A stretch of 64,000 nt of DNA from Streptomyces sp. HUAS 15-9 (GCF_025642155.1 NZ_CP106800.1:1-64000); one strand, 5' to 3'; positions 24,100-32,508 are shown, counted from the stretch's first letter. Notes: generated from the letters alone by a model not told the origin. Program-made: numbers and translations.

Positions 24100-25925
24100 G
24101 CGACTCCTCCTGTGGTCCAGCCCGGTGTGTGCTGGGTGCCGGGGTGCTGGGTGTGCGGCGGCGGGGCCGTCGCCGAGGCGGGCTGCGGTCGAGGACCGTG
24201 GGTGACAGCGCGATCCCGGATGCCGTCCTGGAGCTTGGCGGCGGCGGCCTCAAGGGTCCGGCGGGTCTGCTCCACCGTGTCGACGCCGGTCTCCTGCTCC
24301 AGGACGCGGCTGGCCTCCCGGTCGGAGTGGAACGGCCGTGGGTGCGACCTCGAGGGGGCGGGCACGGCGACGGCGCGCGGCCGGGTGCGGGAGCTCAGGC
24401 GCTCCGCACGTCGCGCTGCATGGACCCGGGCGGCCAGGGCGCCGGCGGCGAGGCGGGCCCGCTCGTACTGGGGCGCGGACCGCTTCCGGGTCAGTGGGCG
24501 CAGCACGGCCTGGTCCTCGGTGTCGCGCGGGTACAGGGCGCGCAGGTCGGCGGTCATCATCCGTTGGCTGGCAGGGCGGGTGTAGTCGTCGACGACCGTC
24601 TGCACGATCTGTTCGTCCAGGCCCGCCTGGTGGGGCCGGCCACGCAGGGCGTAGGAGATGTGACGGCGGGCTTCGGCGAGCAAGTGGTGGCGCTTGAAGG
24701 CACCGCGCATCACGTACACCACGGCGACGACGTCGACGGCCGCCAGGGCGATGTCGACCACTGGCCGCACCCGCGCCCATACCGCCGCGGCTGCCGCCCG
24801 CGCTCGCTCCGCGAGCCGGTAGACGGTGCAGGCGCCGAACGCCCGGATCGCTGAGGTGCGCCATCGCTCGCGCAGCTCGGTCAGTGACAGCATCTCGGTG
24901 CGCTTGGGCGGCCGCGTCTGGTCGGCGGCCTGACAGGCCAGTGCGTAGGAGGCCCGCTCCCCCGGCGCGTGCCCCTGCCGTTCCTCATACTTGGCCGTCA
25001 GGACGGGGAGCGCGTCCTCGATCTGCTGGCGGCGAGTCGACTGCCAGCCAATCAGCCGCTGGTCGATACCCACGATCTCCATGACCGGTCGGCGGCCGGG
25101 CGTCACCTCGCGCGGCTCCCACGCCCACCCGAGCCGGGCGGACACCTCCTCCATGAAGTACAGGAGGTAGAGGGTGTCGGCCGCAACGATGTGGGTCATC
25201 AGCGAGTCCGCCGACAGGTTGCCCCACTTCCCGTCGTGTGGCCGCCGGGCGCGGATCGACACGATCGCGTGATCGTGAAGAAGTGGCCTCGATTCCGTGG
25301 CTCTGGATTCGTAGTGCCTGAAGACCGCGACGATCAGTCCGTCCTTGACCCGGGCGCGGCGCTTGCCGCCGGCTTTCCAGCGGATCTCCGCGACCGACTC
25401 CTCGAACCACGCCAGGGTCTTGTCGCGGGCTATGTCCTCGCACAGCTCCAGCATCCGGCGGTGCCAGTCGTCCATCAGGGCCCACGCGAGGTGTGCCGTC
25501 GGCGGGGGCCGGAACGTCAGGTCGAAGGCCAGCCAGGGGGTGCGCTCCTTGGCCTTGTCGGTCTTGGGTGAGCGGTTGTGCTCGATGGGCCTGCCCAGCA
25601 CGGTCGCGCGCCGGGCCTGTGCTGGGCTCTTGCCCTGCGCCAGGAGCTCGCGCTCGATCCGGTCGGCGTCCGGGTGCCGACCCTCCCCCAGGAGCAGTTC
25701 GGCCTGTCGCTCGGTCACCACGTCCCCGTCCTTGAGCCCGAGTGCGGCCAAGCCTCGGCCCTTCCAAACGCCGGGTGGGACACCGGCTTCGTCCTGGGCG
25801 GCGCGCAGCGGCGTGCCCGCAGAGCGGTGGCCGTCGCCGACCATCACGCCACGGAAGAGATAGCGCCACCCGTCCCCCGGACGGACCTTCGCTTTGCTGA
25901 TCACCGCCCCATGGAAACCCGGCAC
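24096..25925 (-). CDS. MobF/TrwC-like relaxase lacking helicase domain and usual tyrosines
   Basis: 609 residues. The N-terminal 240 residues follow the actinobacterial TrwC relaxase pattern: GDGWRYLFRGV, AGVPPGVWKGRGLAALGL, GRHPDAD, WLAFDLTFRPP and the three-histidine metal site HYESR...LLHDH (H204, H217, H219). Where relatives have AYYTE, this protein has RAAQDE, so the usual catalytic tyrosine pair is absent; Tyr22 remains. The C-terminus (about 360-609) is helical, with a hydrophobic stretch near 395-420 (VVDIALAAVDVVAVVYVMRG), and lacks a RecD-like helicase. GTG 25925 is the start. The role is inferred as DNA nicking or binding for transfer. Confidence 0.75.
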   Translation of the reverse strand: MPGFHGAVISKAKVRPGDGWRYLFRGVMVGDGHRSAGTPLRAAQDEAGVPPGVWKGRGLAALGLKDGDVVTERQAELLLGEGRHPDADRIERELLAQGKSPAQARRATVLGRPIEHNRSPKTDKAKERTPWLAFDLTFRPPPTAHLAWALMDDWHRRMLELCEDIARDKTLAWFEESVAEIRWKAGGKRRARVKDGLIVAVFRHYESRATESRPLLHDHAIVSIRARRPHDGKWGNLSADSLMTHIVAADTLYLLYFMEEVSARLGWAWEPREVTPGRRPVMEIVGIDQRLIGWQSTRRQQIEDALPVLTAKYEERQGHAPGERASYALACQAADQTRPPKRTEMLSLTELRERWRTSAIRAFGACTVYRLAERARAAAAAVWARVRPVVDIALAAVDVVAVVYVMRGAFKRHHLLAEARRHISYALRGRPHQAGLDEQIVQTVVDDYTRPASQRMMTADLRALYPRDTEDQAVLRPLTRKRSAPQYERARLAAGALAARVHAARRAERLSSRTRPRAVAVPAPSRSHPRPFHSDREASRVLEQETGVDTVEQTRRTLEAAAAKLQDGIRDRAVTHGPRPQPASATAPPPHTQHPGTQHTPGWTTGGVA

Positions 25926-26063
25926 TGACCTGCGGAAAAGCGCGATCCGGGGTCCTTCCCGCCGGGCGGGAGGCCATCACCAAGTCTTTACCGCAGCGCC
26001 CGTCAGGCGGGCCGCCGAGACAGCCCGAGACGGTAAGCCGCCGACGTGTGCACAGTCCTCCGC

Positions 26064-26260
26064 ATGACGAATCAGCTGATCTACGCAGGCCCCTGCCCAC
26101 TGTGCTCGCGACCGCTGCGACCCGAGTTCCTCAGCAGCGGCCCCTCCGCACAGCAGGACCGCCCGGCCCGCACCGACTTCCACCGGTATCGCTGCGCCAC
26201 TGCGAGGCCACCCAACCCCAGCAGTTCTGGGACGTGATGCGCGCCCTCTACGAGAGCTGA
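26064..26260 (+). pseudogene. Frameshifted small zinc-motif protein
   Basis: ATG 26064 opens MTNQLIYAGPCPLCSRPLRP, a plausible small CxxC protein. Near 26200 the coherent reading moves to another frame and ends HCEATQPQQFWDVMRALYES at 26260. Joining the two frames gives one sensible protein of about 65 residues, so either the gene is broken by a one-base indel or there is a sequence error. Confidence 0.5.
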
Positions 26261-26526
26261 CCTCGGCCGTGCGATTACTGCGCCACCACCACACCAGCCC
26301 CGGAATGCCACGGCAACCGACTCCACCGTCACCCAGCGCACGCTCTGTCGCCCCGATCCGGGACGGCTGGGTCAACACGTGCTGCGGCAGCGTCATTTCG
26401 GGTGTTCACCTGCCGCTGACGGCCTCCCGTCTCCCTCAGCGATACGTCCGCTGCATGAATCCCAATAGGTGACGTGCGGGTTGGCTTCAGTCTCGCCGCA
26501 CAGTGGACCTAGTAAAGTTCGGCCGC
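26261..26526 (+). promoter_or_regulatory. Upstream region of parAB with leaderless-type promoter
   Basis: No gene is seen in 26261-26500. TAAAGT (26513-26518) lies eight bases before the ATG at 26527, the spacing expected of a leaderless transcript; no good ribosome site precedes that ATG. The -35 is unclear. Confidence 0.45.
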
Positions 26527-27675
26527 ATGAGCATCCCGAGCCCCAGAGGAGAGCGAGAGAAGCTAATTACCGCTCTCACTCCCAAGCTGCGCAGGCACCT
26601 GAAGATCCGCGCCTTTGAGCACGGAATGGACATCCAGGACGCGACCGAGCACGCCATCAAGGCCTGGTACGAAGCCGATGACGTCCCCGAGGTTGATACC
26701 GACGGAGCCAAGACGTGGGGGACCTTCCTCCCCGTAGGTGGCCCTGATGAGTTCAAGGCCGTCTGCTCGCAGCGCGGCATCACCTACGTGCAGGGGCTCG
26801 CGCAAGCGTTGACTCTGTGGCTCAACAACCACCCCTCCCCCACGACCCCGTTGGTCTCGCAGCCGGTCGTGCGCGTCATAGTGGCCAACCAGAAGGGCGG
26901 CGTCGGCAAGACGTTCATCTCCTCCGGCATTGCCCAGGCCCTCGCGGAGGCCGGCCGTCGCGTCCTGATCATTGACTACGACCCGCAAGGGCACCTCACT
27001 GCCGAGCTCGGCTTCGAAGACCTCATGTACGAGGACGACGTTGAGACGCTCATGATGCACATGGACGGCACCGCCAAGGGCGACATCCATGACCTGCTGG
27101 TCGCCCTGGACCAGAAGCGCTTCGGTGAGCGGCTGCATCTGCTTCCCGCGTCCGACGACGCGTTCCTCCGGGACGTCGCCCTGTCCAAGGTGAGCTTCAG
27201 CGAGGCCGCCCTGGAACGCGCTCTGGAGCCGCTGGAAGAGGACTACGACGTCATCATCATCGACGGCCCGCCCAGCCTCGGTCTGAACATGGACACCGCC
27301 CTGTACTACGTGCGCCGACGCGAAGGCGAACTCGCAGACCGATCAGGCGTCATCACGCCGGTCTGGGCCAACAAGGCCTCCCACCGCGCCTTCCGTCTGC
27401 TGAAGTCCCAGAAGGACGACCTGTGCACAAAGGGCCGGATCCAGGTCGACTACCTGGGACTGATCATCAACGCGTACGACAGCCGCCGCGGCAAGCTCGT
27501 GAAGGAGAACAAGGATGAGTGGGAGAAGAGCAGTTCCCCACCTGTCCTGGCGGTGATCGGCGACCTGAAGGAAGGCCGCGAGGCCGCTGACGGCGAGATC
27601 CCGCTGCTTGAGTACGCACCGGACAGCGAACACGCGCAGGCGATGCGCGACCTGGCGAAGGAACTGGCGGTATGA
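26527..27675 (+). CDS. parA: ParA partition ATPase with N-terminal DNA-binding extension
   Basis: 382 residues. The ATPase part has the deviant Walker A KGGVGKT (123-129), LIIDYDPQGHLT, and YDVIIIDGPPSLG. It would form ATP-dependent nucleoid patterns that segregate the plasmid. The first 110 residues contain two similar helix-rich units (LRRHLKIRAFEHGMDIQDA... and EFKAVCSQRGITYVQGLA...), each like a ribbon-helix-helix or CopG-type segment, which would allow operator binding and autoregulation. ATG 26527 fits the -10-like TAAAGT; GTG 26503 is the longer alternative. The ATGA overlap with parB is diagnostic. Confidence 0.95.
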   Translation: MSIPSPRGEREKLITALTPKLRRHLKIRAFEHGMDIQDATEHAIKAWYEADDVPEVDTDGAKTWGTFLPVGGPDEFKAVCSQRGITYVQGLAQALTLWLNNHPSPTTPLVSQPVVRVIVANQKGGVGKTFISSGIAQALAEAGRRVLIIDYDPQGHLTAELGFEDLMYEDDVETLMMHMDGTAKGDIHDLLVALDQKRFGERLHLLPASDDAFLRDVALSKVSFSEAALERALEPLEEDYDVIIIDGPPSLGLNMDTALYYVRRREGELADRSGVITPVWANKASHRAFRLLKSQKDDLCTKGRIQVDYLGLIINAYDSRRGKLVKENKDEWEKSSSPPVLAVIGDLKEGREAADGEIPLLEYAPDSEHAQAMRDLAKELAV

Positions 27676-28760
27676 GGAACACCAGCAAGAAGGACGGCCA
27701 GCCGCGGGTCACGCGTGGCTTCAGCATTGACGACGACGGGACAGGCGGAGAGCAGGAAACACCCCGTCGCATCCGGACTCGCTCACAGATCATGAATGGG
27801 GAAGGCAAGAGGCCCCCGGCCTCGGTGAAGCTGGCATCGCTGGCACACAACCCGTTCAACCCGCGCGAAGAGCTCACCAACCTCGAAGAGACCGCGGATT
27901 CGTTGCGGGCCAAGGGACAGATCCAGCCGGTCACCGTGGCGCGGCGAGCTGCCTTCCTGACGGCACACCCCGGGCAGGAAGACGCGCTCGCTGAAGCCGA
28001 GTACGTCGTCATCGACGGCAACCGGCGTCTGGCTGCCGCCCACCTGGCCGGCCTCGAAGAGCTGCGGATCGACGTCAACGACGACCTCGCAGCAAGCGCG
28101 GCGGACCTCCTGGAGTCTGCGCTGATCGCCAACATCCACCGCGAGGATGTGGCTCCCATGGACCAGGCAAAGGCGATCCAGGATCTCGTGAAGGTGCATG
28201 GGTCGCAGGGCGAGGTGGCCAGGCGACTGGGGAAGACGCCCCCTTGGGTGTCGCAGCGCCTAGCTCTCCTGGAACTCACGCCCGAGCTCCAGGAGCAGGT
28301 GGAGACGGGTGAGTTGAAGGTCGAACCGGCTCGCCGGATCGGTCGGCTCCCCAAGGCTCAGCAGGCGGGCGAGGCAAAGAAGGCCATCGAGGCCGCGAAG
28401 GCTCCTCGCCAGCGGCGCAAGCCTGCGGTGGAACAGTCCAGCGAGGCCTCAACCGTTAACGCCGTTAATACCCCCGAGGGCGGGGCGTCGGTCGGCTCCC
28501 CCACGCCGCCGACCGTTAACGCCGTTAATACCCAGGAGGCTCAGGGCCCGGAGAGCACGGGGCAGACCGAGGCCGGACAGCCGGGCCAACTGTCGTACGA
28601 CGATGCCTTCTCCGTGGTCACCCACCTGCACCTGAAGATGGAGCCGTCGGCCTTCGCTGACGGTGCCCGCGTGTGGCTGGGGATCCTGCGTGAACAGCAC
28701 CCGGACGCGTACAGCGCCCTGCTCGAGGAACTGACCCAGCAGGAACAGCAGCCGGCCTGA
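27672..28760 (+). CDS. parB: ParB centromere-binding protein
   Basis: 362 residues. ParB/Srx domain with NPFNPRE (box I) and VIDGNRRLAAAH (box II, about 112-124), ALIANIHREDVAPMDQAKAI (box III), then a helix-turn-helix (QGEVARRLGKTPPWVSQRLALLEL). A linker contains a twofold TVNAVNT repeat encoded by the parS-like DNA repeats. The C-terminus is a helical dimerisation segment. It overlaps parA by ATGA. ParB would load at its centromere and partner ParA. Codon use in the linker (GTTAAC, GTTAAT) departs from the GC-rich surroundings. Confidence 0.95.
   Translation: MRNTSKKDGQPRVTRGFSIDDDGTGGEQETPRRIRTRSQIMNGEGKRPPASVKLASLAHNPFNPREELTNLEETADSLRAKGQIQPVTVARRAAFLTAHPGQEDALAEAEYVVIDGNRRLAAAHLAGLEELRIDVNDDLAASAADLLESALIANIHREDVAPMDQAKAIQDLVKVHGSQGEVARRLGKTPPWVSQRLALLELTPELQEQVETGELKVEPARRIGRLPKAQQAGEAKKAIEAAKAPRQRRKPAVEQSSEASTVNAVNTPEGGASVGSPTPPTVNAVNTQEAQGPESTGQTEAGQPGQLSYDDAFSVVTHLHLKMEPSAFADGARVWLGILREQHPDAYSALLEELTQQEQQPA
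28452..28533. repeat. Two parS-like palindromic repeats inside parB
   Basis: TTAACGCCGTTAA occurs at 28456-28468 and 28516-28528, within a 22-base exact direct repeat (28452-28473, 28512-28533) exactly 60 bases apart. The 13-mer is palindromic except for its centre base and is strikingly AT-rich for this genome. The 60-base spacing keeps both sites on about the same DNA face. Confidence 0.65.
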
Positions 28761-28787
28761 CATCCCAGACAGACCGCGAAACGCAAG

Positions 28788-28829
28788 AAGGCCCGTACTC
28801 CCCTCCATCCGGCAGGGAGTACGGGCCTT
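28788..28829. terminator. Strong bidirectional terminator after parB
   Basis: AAGGCCCGTACTCCC (28788-28802), a 12-base loop, then GGGAGTACGGGCCTT (28815-28829): a perfect 15-base stem between convergent genes. Confidence 0.9.
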
Positions 28830-28848
28830 CGTCACGCTCGGGGGTACG

Positions 28849-29097
28849 TCAGGGCGTCCAGGTTCCGGTGTCGTCTGTCTCGGGCGGGCGGATCAGACCG
28901 CGGAACGGTCGAACGACGGTGCTGCCGTCGGCGCGACGTATGGCGAGGTTCCGTGGTCCGGCAGCCGGGCGACACCCAGGCCACTGGAAATGGAGCCATT
29001 CGCCCGTGATGCCAGGTGCACGGCGAGCGCAGAACGGGATGACCACGGTGACGGGGTGCCCTCGTTCGAGGTACACCCGGCCGGTCATGCCGCTCAT
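28849..29097 (-). CDS. Small hypothetical protein coupled to the Gp37/Gp68-type gene
   Basis: 82 residues, with beta-strand character (GRVYLERGHPVTVVIPFC, GITGEWLHFQWPG, RNLAIRRADGSTVVRPFRG). ATG 29097 overlaps the upstream TGA (ATGA). It resembles small plasmid proteins that seem to bind nucleic acid or remodel a partner, but I recognise no family. It is the last gene of the long minus-strand array before parAB. Confidence 0.6.
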   Translation of the reverse strand: MSGMTGRVYLERGHPVTVVIPFCARRAPGITGEWLHFQWPGCRPAAGPRNLAIRRADGSTVVRPFRGLIRPPETDDTGTWTP

Positions 29098-30122
29098 CGG
29101 GCGGCCGCGGGGACAGCGTCGTGGTGCTTGCCGTCCAGGAGGCGTCCGGCGTTCTTCTTGCCGACACGGCGCATGCGGACGGCGTCCTGCGGGGCGAGGG
29201 CCTCCATGCGGTTCCAACTGCGGCCTTGGGCGTCGATGAGGGTGATGCCGCCGCGGTCGTGTCCGTGATCTTCGGGTGCGAACTCCCCCCACTGCTTGAG
29301 GAAGTACGGCACCCCTGCCCACTCGCATTGGTCGCGCAGGTCGCGGGCCCACTGGGGATGCATCGGGCGCGCCTTGCGACCGGATTCACCTCCGACGATG
29401 ACCCAGTCGATGCCGTGAAGGCCGCGCTCGCAGCAGCCCCCGGCATGAACATAGGAAGCGGTCAGGCCGTGGCCGCGCTCGCTGCCCATGGTGATGACGG
29501 CCCGCTTGAGGTCGACCGGCCCCAGCAGCGGTTCACAGGAGAGGAAGCGCACGGCGGCCGGAGTCTCGAGCAGGACCGGGATGCGGATGTCGGCCCACTT
29601 CTGATCTTCTACCGAGACACCCAACCAGACGTTGGGGAGCGGGTCGCCGCCCAGCATCGCGCCGACCGCAAGCCAGTCCTGCTGGCAGCCGATGAAGTGC
29701 CTTCTGCCCTCGTCGGCGACCTGGTGCCAGAAGGTGGGGCTGGACAACAGCGCCTTCATACGGGCGTGCCGCTTGCTGAGGATCTGGAACGTGTGCTGTG
29801 GGGCGAGCGCCATGACGGCGAACACCTGGGCGATGTAGGCGTCGGGGATGTCCTGGTGGAACAGGTCCGACATGCTGTTGAGGAAGATGCGGCGCGGCTT
29901 GCGCCACGTCAGCGGCAGCCGCAGGCGGTCCGGCCTGAGGGTGAGGTCGAAGCCGTTCTCGAAGTGGTGGCCTTCCGTTCCGCGCCACCGTTCGGCGAAA
30001 GTTTCGGCGTAACAGTTGTCGCAGCCGGGGCTGACCTTGGTGCAGCCGGTGACCGGGTTCCAGGTGGCTCCCGGGGTCCCGTCCTCGGCTCGGGTCCATT
30101 CGATCGAAGTGGTGTCAGCCAC
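29094..30122 (-). CDS. DUF5131/phage Gp37-Gp68 family protein
   Basis: 342 residues. It opens IEWTRAEDG...TWNPVTGCTKVSPGCDNCYAE with Cys at 27, 34 and 37, then FLNSMSDLFHQDIP, FQILSKRHARM, PNVWLGVSVED, VRFLSCEPLLGPVDL, WVIVGGESGRKARPMHP and PYFLKQWGEF, a run typical of DUF5131 proteins found in actinophages and plasmids. The Cys cluster suggests an iron-sulfur or zinc site; the biochemical role is not known to me. GTG 30122 overlaps the end of the upstream gene (30115). Its partner there is a nucleoside-deoxyribosyltransferase-like protein, so nucleotide modification is a reasonable guess. Confidence 0.9.
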   Translation of the reverse strand: MADTTSIEWTRAEDGTPGATWNPVTGCTKVSPGCDNCYAETFAERWRGTEGHHFENGFDLTLRPDRLRLPLTWRKPRRIFLNSMSDLFHQDIPDAYIAQVFAVMALAPQHTFQILSKRHARMKALLSSPTFWHQVADEGRRHFIGCQQDWLAVGAMLGGDPLPNVWLGVSVEDQKWADIRIPVLLETPAAVRFLSCEPLLGPVDLKRAVITMGSERGHGLTASYVHAGGCCERGLHGIDWVIVGGESGRKARPMHPQWARDLRDQCEWAGVPYFLKQWGEFAPEDHGHDRGGITLIDAQGRSWNRMEALAPQDAVRMRRVGKKNAGRLLDGKHHDAVPAAAR

Positions 30123-30489
30123 GGGTGTCCTCGTCTGCGTGTACGGGGTGGGTGTAGCGGATGCGCTTGCCGAGGCTGCGGGCGTAGTCGATCTCGCTGC
30201 GGGTGCTGTCGCCGATGTAGCCGCCAGGGTTGACGATGAGGACCTCGTCGGCGAGGTCGATCTTTCGGCGGTGCAGTTCGTCGAGCTGCTGCTTGAGCCG
30301 CTCGGCCCGGGCCGGGTCCTCCCATAGCGGGTGCGGCTGCTTCATGTTGCAGCCGGGGGCGAGGACGATGCGGCCGGCGGCGGTCTCGTAGAGGTTGGCT
30401 TCGGCGAGAGCGTCCCAGTACCGGGTCGACCCGCACAGCGCGACGATCGGCGGGCGGGTGGTGGTGGTGGTGTCGGTCTGACCGTGCAC
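30115..30489 (-). CDS. Nucleoside 2-deoxyribosyltransferase-like protein (DUF4406 type)
   Basis: 124 residues. VALCGSTRYWDALAEAN at the N-terminus and VLIVNPGGYIGDSTRSEIDYARSLGKRIRY near the C-terminus are the two conserved blocks of this Rossmann-like family, which cleaves or transfers nucleoside base-sugar bonds. GTG 30489 follows AAAGGA. It overlaps the DUF5131 gene by eight bases, which implies joint translation. Its placement beside a plasmid sliding clamp suggests nucleotide-pool or DNA-modification work, as inference. Confidence 0.85.
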   Translation of the reverse strand: MHGQTDTTTTTRPPIVALCGSTRYWDALAEANLYETAAGRIVLAPGCNMKQPHPLWEDPARAERLKQQLDELHRRKIDLADEVLIVNPGGYIGDSTRSEIDYARSLGKRIRYTHPVHADEDTRG

Positions 30490-30519
30490 AGCAGTCCTTT
30501 CGTAAGGAGGGCAGGGAGG

Positions 30520-30556
30520 CCGGGGCGGCCGGGCTGGAGGCCTGCGGCCGCCCCGG
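30520..30556 (-). repeat. Intercistronic hairpin, GCGGCCGCCCC class
   Basis: CCGGGGCGGCCG (30520-30531) pairs with CGGCCGCCCCGG (30545-30556). It is one of a set of similar hairpins lying just after stop codons in this minus-strand array (others at 31327, 33611 and 37300). Confidence 0.7.
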
Positions 30557-30559
30557 GCG

Positions 30560-31279
30560 TCAGGCGGTAGTGGGCGCGCTCGTTTCGGCGGCCGCCGTCT
30601 GGGAGGCGCTCGCCTCGAGCTCGGCTTGGCGCTGCTGGAGTTGGTCGATGGCCGCGTGATCGGTCAGGGCTGTGGTGATCAGGTCGCGCTGGTACTCCAT
30701 GCCTGCGAAGACGCCCGCGTGGTAGCGGCACTGGTCCTGTGCTTCGGCGCAGGCCGGGCAGTCTTTCCAGTCCAGCGGGTCGTACGGTGCGGTCTCCGGT
30801 CCGGGGAGCTCTGAGGCTGTCCGGCGGGCGGCGGGGGAGTGGGGGCTGGTGGTGAACAGGTCCTCTCGCCAGGTGGGCGGCATGTCGCGGAGGAAGGTGG
30901 CCAGGGCGTCTGCGATCAGCGGGTAGTTGTCGTAGAGCGACGCCCAGATCCGTTTGGCCTCGGTTGCCGGGTCGGTCTGCGGGGACAGTTCGTAGGCGTC
31001 GCGGGCGTAGGTCCGGATCTTCTCGCGGCGCTCCTCCCAGCTGCTGGTGTCGATTCCGGCTTCCACGGCCGCGCTCAGGATCTGGGTGTCGTGCAGGGGT
31101 TCCGCGCGCATCAGCGACGCTGCGAGGGCTTCGGCTGCGGTGGGGTCGCGGCGGGCGAGCGCGGCCACGGCCTGGTCAGTGAGGAAGGCCGTGCGCTGGA
31201 CCCAGAAGTCGGCGTTGCTGTACGCGGTGGCCAGCATCCGTGTGCGCAGGCGGGTGAGTTGGGTGGTGCCGTTCGTCAT
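30560..31279 (-). CDS. Hypothetical helical protein with Cys motif
   Basis: 239 residues, largely helical. TAYSNADFWVQRTAFLTDQAVAALARRD is an amphipathic N-terminal block; a C-terminal DCPACAEAQDQCRYHAG (C-x2-C...C...H) may bind zinc, followed by a coiled coil. ATG 31279 follows GGGAGAG. It sits directly downstream of the sliding-clamp gene. Family unrecognised, though similar proteins are common on Streptomyces plasmids. Confidence 0.6.
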   Translation of the reverse strand: MTNGTTQLTRLRTRMLATAYSNADFWVQRTAFLTDQAVAALARRDPTAAEALAASLMRAEPLHDTQILSAAVEAGIDTSSWEERREKIRTYARDAYELSPQTDPATEAKRIWASLYDNYPLIADALATFLRDMPPTWREDLFTTSPHSPAARRTASELPGPETAPYDPLDWKDCPACAEAQDQCRYHAGVFAGMEYQRDLITTALTDHAAIDQLQQRQAELEASASQTAAAETSAPTTA

Positions 31280-31326
31280 GAAGAGGCTCTCCCTGTGGGG
31301 TGATGGTTTTGGCGGGGCCGGTGGTG

Positions 31327-31366
31327 CTGCGGGGCGGCCGGAGTCGTGTCGACGGCCGCCCCGCAG
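31327..31366 (-). repeat. Intercistronic hairpin, GCGGCCGCCCC class
   Basis: CTGCGGGGCGGCCG (31327-31340) and CGGCCGCCCCGCAG (31353-31366): a perfect 14-base stem in the gap between the sliding-clamp gene and the next gene. Confidence 0.75.
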
Positions 31367-31383
31367 GCGTGGGGTTGGGTGGT

Positions 31384-32508
31384 TCAGCCGGTGAGGCGGA
31401 TCGGCATGAGCAGGTAGCGCAGGGCCAGGTCGTCGCTGCCGTGCCCGCGCAGGACGGCGGGCTTTGTGCTGGTGGTGAAGTGGAAGTCGACGGATTCGGC
31501 GGTGAGAGCGTTCAGGCCGTCGAGGAGGAAGGCGGGGTTGAAGGCCACGGTGAGTTCGTCGCCGTCGAGGTTGGTGTCGACGTTGTCGACGGCCTGGGCT
31601 TCGTCGCTGGTGCCGGCTTCCAGGACGAGCGTGTTGTCGGCGGCGAAGGTGAGCCTGAGCGGGGATTCCTTGGTGGCGACCAGGGCGACGCGTTGGACGG
31701 CGTCCTTGAGGGCGGCGATCTCCACGGTGGCGGTGTGGTTGAACTCGGTGGGGAAGAGGTTCTGGTACTTGGGCAGGTCGCCTTCCAGGCCGCGCAGGGT
31801 GGTGGTGCTGTTGTCGGTCCGCAGCGTGAAGAGGCCGTTGGATCCGGAGGCGTCGGGGAGGGCGAGGTCGATGGTGGTGTCGTCGGCGACGGCCTTGACG
31901 GCGTCCAGGAACGGCTTTCCGGGCGCGAGTGTGGTGCAGTCGGCGCTGAGGTCGCAGTTCTTCCAGGCGATGGTGCGTACGGCGAACCGGTAGCGGTCGG
32001 TGGCGGCCAGGGTGAGGGTGCCGTCCTCCTGGTCGTGGCGGAGCTGGATGCCGGTGAGGACGGGCAGGGTGTCGTCCTTGCCAAGGGCACAGGCGACTTG
32101 GGCGACGGCTTCGGCGAAGGCCGGGCCGGGCAGCGTGCCGGAGGTGGCGCCGGCCTCGGGCAGCGACGGGTACTCCTCCAGGGGCAGGGTGGGCAGGGTG
32201 AAGCGGGCGGATCCGGCGCGCAGCACCAGGCGAGGGCCGGTGAGTTCGAGGTCGACGTTGCCGCGGACGCGGGCGACGATGTCGGCGAGCAGCCGTCCGG
32301 AGACGACGGCGCGCCCGTTGTCGGCGACGGTGGCGGGGACGACGGTGTCGGCGGAGGTGTCGTAGTCGAAACTGCTGACGCGCAGGGTGCCGTCGCTGGC
32401 GTCCAGGAGGAGTCCGGCGAGGACGGGGGCGGGTGGCCGGGTGGGGAGGCTGCGGGCGGCGTAGCCGACGGCGGAGGCGAGGTCAGCTTGATCCAGGGTG
32501 AGCTTCAC
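31384..32508 (-). CDS. dnaN: DNA polymerase III beta subunit (plasmid sliding clamp)
   Basis: 374 residues, the usual length for a beta clamp with three repeated domains. The start MKLTLDQADLASAVGYAARSLP, the segment VVSGRLLADIVAR, TLAATDRYRFAVR in the middle domain, VAFNPAFLLDGL and the C-terminal LMPIRLTG are all typical. It would encircle DNA and hold a polymerase. GTG 32508 starts it after AGGAA. A plasmid-borne clamp is unusual; together with the DciA-like and Rep genes at 62-64 kb it suggests partial replisome autonomy. It lies in an array of small plasmid genes rather than beside a polymerase. Confidence 0.95.
   Translation of the reverse strand: MKLTLDQADLASAVGYAARSLPTRPPAPVLAGLLLDASDGTLRVSSFDYDTSADTVVPATVADNGRAVVSGRLLADIVARVRGNVDLELTGPRLVLRAGSARFTLPTLPLEEYPSLPEAGATSGTLPGPAFAEAVAQVACALGKDDTLPVLTGIQLRHDQEDGTLTLAATDRYRFAVRTIAWKNCDLSADCTTLAPGKPFLDAVKAVADDTTIDLALPDASGSNGLFTLRTDNSTTTLRGLEGDLPKYQNLFPTEFNHTATVEIAALKDAVQRVALVATKESPLRLTFAADNTLVLEAGTSDEAQAVDNVDTNLDGDELTVAFNPAFLLDGLNALTAESVDFHFTTSTKPAVLRGHGSDDLALRYLLMPIRLTG

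Noticed and set aside
23436..24854. Long plus-strand frames across the relaxase and the iteron region
   Set aside because: Composition is Arg/Gly/Ala low complexity without conserved motifs, opposite to a recognisable relaxase.
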